Below, piece by piece: positions 1 to 7,105 of a stretch of DNA of 64,000 bases. Location of the stretch: the NCBI RefSeq assembly GCF_000062885.1, contig NC_009142.1, positions 6,437,584 to 6,501,583 on the forward strand. The letters are read 5' to 3'. Every line of letters starts with the position of its first letter. Position 1 is the stretch's first letter. Source of the DNA: Saccharopolyspora erythraea NRRL 2338 (GTDB lineage Bacteria > Actinomycetota > Actinomycetes > Mycobacteriales > Pseudonocardiaceae). Both the position numbers and the translations under genes were made by a program. The notes under the pieces were generated by a model, which worked only from the letters and a program-made list of their open reading frames with translations, did not search any database and was not told the origin of the DNA.

Positions 1-698
1 TCGCGCTGCCCGGAGCCGGGGTCTGGCACGGCGACTCCCGTTGGCGCAGCCAGGACGACCACGCCGGCTACTTCCACCTGCGCAACGGCCTGATCACCGC
101 GGGCCTGCACGGCGGGTTCGGGGTGGCGGTGGTGGCGCGCCGGATGCTGGGCGCGCTCGTCGAGGACCTGGTGTCGATGCGCTACGGCCTGGCCGCCACC
201 CGCATCCGCGCGGTCGAGGACTTCCTGCGCGGGCCCGAAGGTCTCGACGACGGCGGGATCGAGGCGGCCGTGCTGGTCGCCAAGCTCCGCGCCGAGTTCC
301 CCGAAACGCACTGCGTGCCCGCCGTGGAGGTGCCGGGCGAGGTGGCGCTGTGCGCCGCCGGTCCCGCCCCGCGCCGGCCGCGGCTGGCGATGCTGGCCCG
401 CCTCGTCGCGCACCTGTGCAACCGGCCGGCCGGCAGCGCCGCGATCCAGGCCGCCGACGAGAAGTGGTGGCACGTCTCGCGGTTCCGCACCGCGGTCGTC
501 ACCGACCCGTCCCAGCGCGGCGTCCGCGTCCGCCGGTTCGACCGGGAGCTGATGCTCCGGCTCTGCAGGCGGAGCGCCCTGGTGCTGTGGCGGTTCCTGC
601 GCCACGGCGCCAGAACCGCCCACCGATACCGCGAAACCGCGTCGACGCTGAGCAGTCCCGCGAACTGGGAGCGGCTGTTCAGCGGTCCGGCTCGCTGA
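1..698 (+). CDS. GlfT-type glycosyltransferase, C-terminal part (cut by window edge)
   Basis: The reading frame is open from the left edge (first full codon at base 3) and shows the last 231 residues. The visible part has the tail layout of galactofuranosyltransferases: a VWHGDSRW segment followed by YFHLRNGLI (compare VWHMSFADK and YFLTRNQLV in the gene downstream), then a helical domain with EKWWHVSRFRTAVVTDPSQ near the end. It lies 67 bases upstream of glfT2 on the same strand, so it probably acts in the same galactan or cell-wall step, adding sugars from an activated UDP or lipid donor at the cytoplasmic face. The catalytic GT-A domain is outside the window, so the donor cannot be stated. 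GlfT1-like or another GT2 enzyme with a GlfT2-like C-terminal domain are the main alternatives. Confidence 0.7.
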   Translation, partial: ALPGAGVWHGDSRWRSQDDHAGYFHLRNGLITAGLHGGFGVAVVARRMLGALVEDLVSMRYGLAATRIRAVEDFLRGPEGLDDGGIEAAVLVAKLRAEFPETHCVPAVEVPGEVALCAAGPAPRRPRLAMLARLVAHLCNRPAGSAAIQAADEKWWHVSRFRTAVVTDPSQRGVRVRRFDRELMLRLCRRSALVLWRFLRHGARTAHRYRETASTLSSPANWERLFSGPAR

Positions 699-765
699 GT
701 CGAACCCCGCGGCGGACGCCGACCGCCTGCCGGCTTCGCCGCCCTGTTGCCCGCACCGACTCCTG

Positions 766-2775
766 ATGTCATCCGCACCCGCCAAGAACTGGACGACGAC
801 CATGCCCACCAACCTCGCCGGCCACCTGGCCCAGCCGGACCCCGCCCCGGTCATCTCGCCACCCGCACTGCTCCAGCGCATCGTCATGCCGCGCACCACC
901 GACCCGATGGACGTGCGCGCGCTCTACTTCGACGAGTCCCCGCCGCCGGCCCGCATCGCCCGCGGCAAGCACCTGCGCGCGGTCGGCGCGCCCGCGCGCA
1001 ACGCCCGCCCGCTCTCCCGCAGCTCGGTCCACGTGCGGGAGCGCAGCACGGTGTCGTTCTCGGCCTACTTCAACGCCTTCCCGGCCGGCTACTGGCGCCG
1101 GTGGACCACGATCACCGCGATCCGGCTGAACCTGATGCTGGAGGGCCCCGGCCGGGTGGACGTCTACCGGTCGCGGGCCGACGGCGGCCGGGTGCACGTG
1201 CGCAGCGCACCGTTCGACGCACCCGGCGCGCACGAGCTCAACCTGATCCTGGAGCTCGGCCCGTTCGAGGACGGCGGCTGGTACTGGTTCGACGTCACCA
1301 CCGAGGACGAGCCGGTGGTGCTGCACTCCGGCGGCTGGTACGCGCTGGTGCCACCGCCCGGACGGGCGTCGGTCGCGCTGGGCATGCCGACGTTCAACCG
1401 CCCCGCCGACTGCGTGGCCACGCTGCGCGCGATCGCCGGGGACGAGATGCTGCGCGAGGTCGTGACCGCGCTGATCATCCCGGACCAGGGCGCGGACAAG
1501 GTCTGCGACCAGGAGGGCTTCGGCGAGGTGCGGGAGGTGCTCGGCGACCGGCTGCGGATCGTCGACCAGCCCAACCTCGGCGGCTCCGGCGGCTACGCGC
1601 GCATCATGTACGAGGCGCTGACCACGACCGACTGCGAGCAGATCCTGTTCATGGACGACGACGTCCAGCTCGAACCGGACACGATCCTGCGGGCGCTGGC
1701 GTTCTCCCGCTTCGCCCGCCAGCCGATGCTGGTCGGCGGCCAGATGCTCAACCTGCCCGCGCGCTCGCAGCTGCACGTGATGGGCGAGATCGTCGACCGC
1801 GGCGGGTTCGGGTGGCGGCACCACCCCGACACCGACACCGACCACGACTTCGCCGAGCAGCCGCTGCGGCACACGCCATGGCTGCACAAGCGCGTCGACG
1901 TCGACTACAACGCCTGGTGGATGTGCATGATCCCGCGGGCGGTCGCCGAGCGGATCGGGCTGCCGCTGCCGCTGTTCATCAAGTGGGACGACGTGGAGTA
2001 CGGGCTGCGGGCCGGGGCGGCCGGGTTCCCGACGGTCACGGTGCCCGGCATCGCGGTCTGGCACATGTCCTTCGCCGACAAGCACGACAGCCTGAACTGG
2101 CAGGAGTACTTCCTCACCCGCAACCAGCTGGTGGTGGCCGCTCTGCACGGCCCGCCGCGCCCGACCCGGCTGCTGCTGGAGAGCCTCAAGATCAGCCTGC
2201 ACCGGCTGCTGTCGATGGAGTACTCCACCGTCGCGCTGCGGGAGATGGCCGTGCGCGACTTCCTGGCCGGGCCCGAGACGCTGTTCAGCAAGCTGGAGAC
2301 CGCGCTGCCCGAGGTCCGCAAGCGCGGCGGGGAGTTCGAGGACACCCGCATGCTGTGGTCGGCAGGCGACCTGCCGCCGGCGGCTGCGCGGTTCGCGGAG
2401 CCGCCGCGGACCGCGGCGTCGGAGCAGAGGCCTGCGAACCCCGCGCTGAAGCTGGGCGGCCTGGTTCGCGGGATCGTGCACAACCTGACACCGGTCGACC
2501 CGGAGAACCAGAAGCGCCCGCAGCACAACCTGAACCCGGCGCAGGCCCGCTGGACGGTGCTGTCCGCCCTGGACACCGCCACGGTGTCGTCCACCGACGG
2601 TCGCGGGGTGCGGCTGCTGCGGCGCGACCGCGAGCAGTTCTGGCAGTTGCTCGCGACGTCGCTGCGCCTGCACTTCACGCTCGCCCGGCGCTTCCCCGGT
2701 TTGCAGCGCCGCTACCTGGCGTCGTTCAAGCGGCTGACCGCCGTCGAACGCTGGAAGCGCGTTTTCGAGCAGTAG
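766..2775 (+). CDS. glfT2: galactofuranosyltransferase GlfT2
   Basis: This 669-residue protein matches the GlfT2 layout and length (mycobacterial GlfT2 is about 640 residues). It has an N-terminal beta-sandwich region (about 60-200), a GT-A domain with the metal-binding motif FMDDDVQLEPD (about 298-308), an acceptor-site region containing WWMCMIPRAVAERI and FIKWDDVEYGLR (about 380-420), then VWHMSFADK and YFLTRNQLV, and a long helical C-terminus. The family polymerises the galactan of arabinogalactan from UDP-galactofuranose with alternating beta-1,5 and beta-1,6 links on the inner membrane face. No clear ribosome site precedes the ATG at 766. The in-frame ATG at 802 is an equal candidate, so the first 12 residues are uncertain. 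A strong hairpin terminator follows the stop. Confidence 0.9.
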   Translation: MSSAPAKNWTTTMPTNLAGHLAQPDPAPVISPPALLQRIVMPRTTDPMDVRALYFDESPPPARIARGKHLRAVGAPARNARPLSRSSVHVRERSTVSFSAYFNAFPAGYWRRWTTITAIRLNLMLEGPGRVDVYRSRADGGRVHVRSAPFDAPGAHELNLILELGPFEDGGWYWFDVTTEDEPVVLHSGGWYALVPPPGRASVALGMPTFNRPADCVATLRAIAGDEMLREVVTALIIPDQGADKVCDQEGFGEVREVLGDRLRIVDQPNLGGSGGYARIMYEALTTTDCEQILFMDDDVQLEPDTILRALAFSRFARQPMLVGGQMLNLPARSQLHVMGEIVDRGGFGWRHHPDTDTDHDFAEQPLRHTPWLHKRVDVDYNAWWMCMIPRAVAERIGLPLPLFIKWDDVEYGLRAGAAGFPTVTVPGIAVWHMSFADKHDSLNWQEYFLTRNQLVVAALHGPPRPTRLLLESLKISLHRLLSMEYSTVALREMAVRDFLAGPETLFSKLETALPEVRKRGGEFEDTRMLWSAGDLPPAAARFAEPPRTAASEQRPANPALKLGGLVRGIVHNLTPVDPENQKRPQHNLNPAQARWTVLSALDTATVSSTDGRGVRLLRRDREQFWQLLATSLRLHFTLARRFPGLQRRYLASFKRLTAVERWKRVFEQ

Positions 2776-2788
2776 CTGAGCATTCCGC

Positions 2789-2818
2789 TGTGGCCGGGGT
2801 TCGCGGACCCCGGCCACA
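2789..2818 (+). terminator. hairpin terminator after glfT2
   Basis: A perfect 12-bp stem (2789-2800 with 2807-2818) closes a six-base loop, starting 13 bases after the glfT2 stop. There is no T-run, as is usual for actinobacterial terminators. Confidence 0.75.
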
Positions 2819-3184
2819 CGCATGTTCAGGACCGCGGGATCGGGCGCTTCTCGGACGCGAGGCGTTCGAGGGGCGCGACCGCGCGCGTCGGATCAGGAAA
2901 GGCGGCGGTCTCGTCGCGCATCCGCCGGCCGCCGGGGGCCACCGCGCGCCGGCGACGTTCGGCGCAAGCGCGCCGCGGTCATCCGGCCGTGTCGGCCAGG
3001 CTCGGCGGAGACGGTGCGGCCCCCTCACCCAGGCGCTGGAACGCGATGAGCGAGGGGGCCGGGGACGAGGCTTAGCGCCAGGGTCGCTGATCAAATCTCA
3101 CGAACAAGTCGACGACCCCACACAAAGCACGTCGCGGATCCGGACCAGGTCAGGGAAAGATGCCCTTCACCTCGTAGTCCGCCA
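2819..3184. other. gene-free interval
   Basis: I find no supported gene, RNA or repeat between the glfT2 terminator and the stop of the small secreted protein gene on the opposite strand. Open frames here are short and have no ribosome site. The A/T-richer stretch at about 3088-3170 is ordinary convergent intergenic DNA. Confidence 0.5.
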
Positions 3185-3424
3185 TCAATTCCTGACGCTG
3201 ACGACCAGCTGGTACTTCCCGTCGTCGTTCCAGTCGTCGCACATGGCGCCGCCGACGTTGGGATTCTCGTTGACCTCGGCCAGGCGCTTGGAGCACTCCT
3301 CCTGGGTGAGGTTCTTGGCCCAGACCTCGTTGTGCCACCCCTCGGCGAGTGCGTTGCCCGCGCCCAGCACGGACACTCCGGCGGCGCACAGCACCAGGGT
3401 CGTGGCGATCTTCTTCAGTCGCAT
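3185..3424 (-). CDS. small secreted protein of unknown function
   Basis: A 79-residue protein has a clear Sec signal peptide: a basic start MRLKK, a hydrophobic core ending in VLGAGNALA, and predicted cleavage before EGWHNEVW. The mature part is about 52 residues, acidic, with two cysteines (in EECSKR and AMCDDW) that could form one disulphide. The ATG at 3424 is preceded by GAGAGGAA at good spacing. It matches no family I recognise. The length, signal and two cysteines are typical of small exported proteins of filamentous actinomycetes. Its start lies inside the end of an uncertain upstream ORF on the same strand. Function unknown. Confidence 0.75.
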   Translation of the reverse strand: MRLKKIATTLVLCAAGVSVLGAGNALAEGWHNEVWAKNLTQEECSKRLAEVNENPNVGGAMCDDWNDDGKYQLVVSVRN

Positions 3425-3798
3425 AACCGTTCCTCTCCAACTCGGAATCTCCTCCGCCGGGGCGTTGGTGACCGCCCCCGCGGTTTCTGTGCCCGTAAGA
3501 CGTCCCGGTCCGGCTCCGGTTGCGCCGCGGGTTCACCAATGCCCGAACAGGAAACCGGCCTTCCCGAAGGGGCAGCGCCAGTCAGCAGCGCGTCGGCTCG
3601 CCGCGGTGACCCGACGAGCGCCTCGCCGCAGGGGATCAGGCACGGTTCCTGGTGGACACGCTCGTGATCGGCCATCGGTCGCGCTCCTCGAATGTGGAAA
3701 TTCGTCGCCGCGACGCAGATCGCGGCCACGACACCGGCGAGCACCATCCTCAGCCGGGGGATTTCTTCCTCCACCGCCGAATGACGCCCTTCCGTCAT
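3415..3798 (-). CDS. uncertain ORF with one membrane segment
   Basis: A 127-codon frame starts at ATG 3798 and contains one hydrophobic stretch (RMVLAGVVAAICVAATNF). An internal ATG at about 3676 has GAGGAG eight bases upstream and would encode a peptide starting MADHERVHQEPC. The second half has poor codon character and runs into the start of the small secreted gene. The adjoining frame at about 3800-3930 encodes natural-looking sequence (FRAVIRAEHAIGNPFCTAG) that does not join this frame. The region may hold a short gene, a decayed exported protein or nothing. I keep it at low confidence. Confidence 0.25.
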   Translation of the reverse strand: MTEGRHSAVEEEIPRLRMVLAGVVAAICVAATNFHIRGARPMADHERVHQEPCLIPCGEALVGSPRRADALLTGAAPSGRPVSCSGIGEPAAQPEPDRDVLRAQKPRGRSPTPRRRRFRVGEERLCD

Positions 3799-3799
3799 T

Positions 3800-3935
3800 T
3801 TCAGACGCCAGGGTGTACAGGCCGTCCCGTTGCACCGTGCCCTCCCAGGCATAGGTGATGGCGCCGGCCGTGCAGAACGGGTTTCCGATGGCGTGCTCGG
3901 CGCGGATCACGGCCCTGAAATCGGTCGTCGCCTCC
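3800..3935 (-). pseudogene. possible remnant of an exported protein
   Basis: Minus-strand codons here have consistent G/C third positions and read as plausible protein (AIGNPFCTAGAITYAWEGT followed by VQRDGLYTLASENDG). No convincing start lies upstream, and after about 3790 this frame loses protein character while another frame gains a membrane segment. This pattern fits a gene broken by a frameshift. No family is recognised and the exact limits are uncertain. Confidence 0.25.
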
Positions 3936-4160
3936 GGCGCCGGCTGATCACGGTCGGAGTGGGAACGGTGCGGACGCGTGTCGTGGCAGCCGTCGTGGTC
4001 CCGGCGACCTGCCCCGACGGGAGAGTCTCCCGGACGCGGTCGGTCGGCGGAGTTCCATGGGCTGTTCTCGCCGGAGGAGCGCTCAGAACTGGGCGACGTA
4101 GTCGATGGCGGCGCCAGTTCGCGGCAGGCGAGCGCCAGTTCCCGGCCCGCGGGCCACTCC
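3936..4160. other. gene-free interval
   Basis: Between the putative remnant and the stop of the arabinosyltransferase gene I see no gene with a credible start or ribosome site, and no hairpin or repeat that stands out. Confidence 0.4.
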
Positions 4161-6953
4161 TTACTCCTCCAGGTCGAGGCCGGGGACACTCGCGCGGCCG
4201 TCGCGGTGCCAGCCCGGCACGGTCCTCGTTTCCCTCGTCGGGTGCAGAGGGCGTTCAAGCACGTCCCAGCGGTACAGGCGGGCAACCTCCCGCGCCGGTT
4301 CGTCGCGGAGGTAGACCGGCAATTGCCGCTCGCGCACGAGCGTGCGCGCCGTGGCGAAGGGGCCGCCCGTGGCGAGGTCGTAGGTGATGTGGGCGGAGCC
4401 GTCCATGCTCGGCGGCGCGACCCGCCAGCCCGGTGGTTCGGCCGTGCCGTCGGCGAGTGACGCCGGGCGCAGGCAGGGGAACAGCAACGCCACCGGCCAG
4501 TCGAGCACCGCCGCGGTGCCGGTCGGCAGCAGCTCGGTCATCGGGGTGAGCCTCGGAGCACGTGGCGGGCGCACCGCGCCCAGCACGCGCACGACGTCGG
4601 CGCCCGCCGGCACCGCCAGCCGGACCTCCGCGCCCCGCGAAGGAGCGACGCGCTCCGTGGCCACGACAACGTGTTCCGCGGTGGCGAACACCGCCCTGAC
4701 CTCGCCGCTGGTTCCGAAGACCACCGGCAGGCGGCCGTCGCGCTGCTCGTCGGCCAACCGGTACCAACCGTCTCCGAGTGCGGGGAGCAATCCCCGCGAC
4801 GGGTCGGCCTCGACCGCGAGCACGTCAGCCAGCCCGCAGGTCGAGCCGCGCAGTGCGGCGGCGCTGTCCGCGGCGAACGTGTAGCCGCGTCCGGTCAGGC
4901 TCGCGCGCGCGAACGATCCGACTGTCAGCGACACCGTCGCCGCGACCAGCAGCACCGCCACCAGGGCCGGCGACGGTACACCGCGCGGCCAGCCGGGCCG
5001 ACCGCCCGAGCGCCACGCCGCGGCCAGCGCCAGCACACCGGCGATTCCGAGCCCGCAGACCACGACGACGTCGGCGAGTCGCACGCCCGCGACCGCCGGC
5101 GCCATCGAGTTCCACGTCAGTCCGTGGTCGGAGACCCATGGCCACTTGTTCCACCCCGCCAGCACCACACCCGAAACGAGCGCGACGGCGGTGAGGCCGA
5201 GCACCAGCTCCCGGACGTCGCGGCCGGCCCGCCGACGCCACGCGTGCACGGACAGCACCAGGACGGCGGTGCCGACCCCGGCGAGGACGCCGAAGTGCTG
5301 GGTCCACTTGGTGGGGCTGAAGATCAGCACACCGAAGCACAGCGCGGTCGTCGCCGTGATGCGGACGGACGCCGCGCGGGCGACACCGGGCGGACGGCCG
5401 CGCAGCGCCCACCCGAGCAGTCCGAGCAGGGTCAGCAGCACCGGCGCGCGGCGGGCCAGCGCGCCCTGGAACGTCCCGGGTTCGAGCAGGCGGGCGTAGC
5501 GGACGTACTCCTGGAACCAAGGCAGGTCCCCGCCGACCAGCTTGCGGACCCGGATCGCCTCGACCACCGCCGCGAAGCTCTGGTCGGCGAACATCGGCAG
5601 CAGCACGGATGCGGTCGCCGCAGCGATGACCGCGACAGGTCCCGCCACCGCGGCACCTCCGGCGACGGTCGCAGCCCCCAAGGCCGCGCGCAGGTTGCGC
5701 AGCAGGGCAGGAGCGGCGACCACGACCGGCGCGAACGCCATCACGCCGTAGGGCGTGAGCGCGGTGGTCGCCCCGGCGACCACGAGCGCGACGGCGAACG
5801 GCCGGACGGCACGCGCCGCGACGGCGCGGTCCACCAGGCACAAGACCGCGAGCACACCGACCGCGGCCCACGGTTCGGGCCGCAGTCCGAGGTTGAACGG
5901 GAGCCACCAAGCCGCGAACAGCAGTGCGGCCGACCACGGCACCGCGCGGCTCCGCGCGAACCGGCCCAAGCGCGGGATCACGAAGCGCGACAACAGGATC
6001 CAGCACACCAGACCGAGCAGTGCGGACGGCACGCGAAGCCACAGCGGCGCGGTGGAGACCTGCGCCCACAGGTGGTGGACCTCGTAGAACCAGCCGAACG
6101 GGGCCTCCGGGGCGTTGAGCCAGCGGTAGGCGTTGCCGACGAAGCCGTTCTCGCCGCGGCCGCGCACGATGCCCGCGATGTAGCCGTCGTCGACCGTGAC
6201 CGGACCGATCAACGCCCACGTGCCCAGCGTCGCTGCCACGGCGCAGTCGACCAACCGCGGCCGCCGATTCGCCCTCCCGCGCACCCGCCGGCCCGCGGGC
6301 AGCGCCACGAGCATGCACAGGAGCGCGAGCACGCAGCCGGCGCCGAGCGCGGTCTTCAGCCTGCTCGCGGTGGTCTGGAAGCGGGTGTCGGCGACGAGGT
6401 CGACGCTGATGCCCTCCGGCGTCGGGACCTGGGTGAAGATCCCCGACACCGCGGGCCGGACGTCACCCCGCACCGCCGCCATCGGCCGTCCGTCGAGGCG
6501 CAGCTCGGTGCGCTCGGGGTCGGAGGTCAGCGTCCAGCCGCACTCCCCCGGGGGCAACGGTGCTTCGGCGACGTGCGTGCCGTAGCTGGTGGCGCGCAGG
6601 AGGTCCCCGGTCACCTCGACGCGCAGCGCGGGCAGCGCGTCCGAGGTCGGCGGTGCGGTCGCCAGCACCGTGCCGTCGCCGCCGAGCCGCTCGATCGCCG
6701 CGCACGACCAGGACGCCCGCAGGCTCACCGGCTGGTACGGCATCAACGGAACCGCCGACGCCCCCGGTTCGCCCGGCCAGTGGTAGCTGATGACGGGTTG
6801 GTGCACCGGCGCGAACGGGAAGGCGACCGCGCACAGCAGCGCCACTGCGGCCGAGCCCCCGGCCAGAACCGCGCGGAGCCGCGCGCGCCGCCCTCCGGAC
6901 GGCACCGACGGCACATTTTCCCGCTCTGGCAACGAAACCCGGGGCATCGACAT
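4161..6953 (-). CDS. Emb-type arabinosyltransferase (GT-C, membrane)
   Basis: The 930-residue protein has the EmbA/B/C layout. An N-terminal membrane segment (about 28-50) is followed by an extracytoplasmic beta-rich domain beginning PVISYHWPGEPG. A multi-pass GT-C core follows (about 200-680), with the catalytic acidic pair in the first periplasmic loop (GPVTVDDGYIAGIVRGRGEN), and then a C-terminal periplasmic domain. Family members transfer arabinofuranose from decaprenyl-phosphoryl-arabinose to arabinogalactan or lipoarabinomannan and are the target of ethambutol. It is somewhat shorter than mycobacterial Emb proteins (about 1,050-1,100). Only one copy lies here, close to glfT2, so the locus makes both galactan and arabinan. 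Start alternatives are ATG 6953 and ATG 6947. Confidence 0.88.
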   Translation of the reverse strand: MSMPRVSLPERENVPSVPSGGRRARLRAVLAGGSAAVALLCAVAFPFAPVHQPVISYHWPGEPGASAVPLMPYQPVSLRASWSCAAIERLGGDGTVLATAPPTSDALPALRVEVTGDLLRATSYGTHVAEAPLPPGECGWTLTSDPERTELRLDGRPMAAVRGDVRPAVSGIFTQVPTPEGISVDLVADTRFQTTASRLKTALGAGCVLALLCMLVALPAGRRVRGRANRRPRLVDCAVAATLGTWALIGPVTVDDGYIAGIVRGRGENGFVGNAYRWLNAPEAPFGWFYEVHHLWAQVSTAPLWLRVPSALLGLVCWILLSRFVIPRLGRFARSRAVPWSAALLFAAWWLPFNLGLRPEPWAAVGVLAVLCLVDRAVAARAVRPFAVALVVAGATTALTPYGVMAFAPVVVAAPALLRNLRAALGAATVAGGAAVAGPVAVIAAATASVLLPMFADQSFAAVVEAIRVRKLVGGDLPWFQEYVRYARLLEPGTFQGALARRAPVLLTLLGLLGWALRGRPPGVARAASVRITATTALCFGVLIFSPTKWTQHFGVLAGVGTAVLVLSVHAWRRRAGRDVRELVLGLTAVALVSGVVLAGWNKWPWVSDHGLTWNSMAPAVAGVRLADVVVVCGLGIAGVLALAAAWRSGGRPGWPRGVPSPALVAVLLVAATVSLTVGSFARASLTGRGYTFAADSAAALRGSTCGLADVLAVEADPSRGLLPALGDGWYRLADEQRDGRLPVVFGTSGEVRAVFATAEHVVVATERVAPSRGAEVRLAVPAGADVVRVLGAVRPPRAPRLTPMTELLPTGTAAVLDWPVALLFPCLRPASLADGTAEPPGWRVAPPSMDGSAHITYDLATGGPFATARTLVRERQLPVYLRDEPAREVARLYRWDVLERPLHPTRETRTVPGWHRDGRASVPGLDLEE

Positions 6954-7105
6954 CGGGTCAGGCTAGCCAGGTGCAGAGATCCCCGATCGTGTTAACCCGA
7001 GGAGCGAATTCGTCGTGCCCGTGACCGAGGAGCCGCGCTCGGGTGTCCCGGGGAGCGACGGGGACAACTGGACCGCCTCGGGAGACAGGATGGCAGCATG
7101 TCGGC

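Noticed and set aside
7043-7105. Extended N-terminus of the helicase-associated protein
   Set aside because: The family start begins at 7106, and the extension MSRGATGTTGPP lacks family resemblance and a ribosome site.
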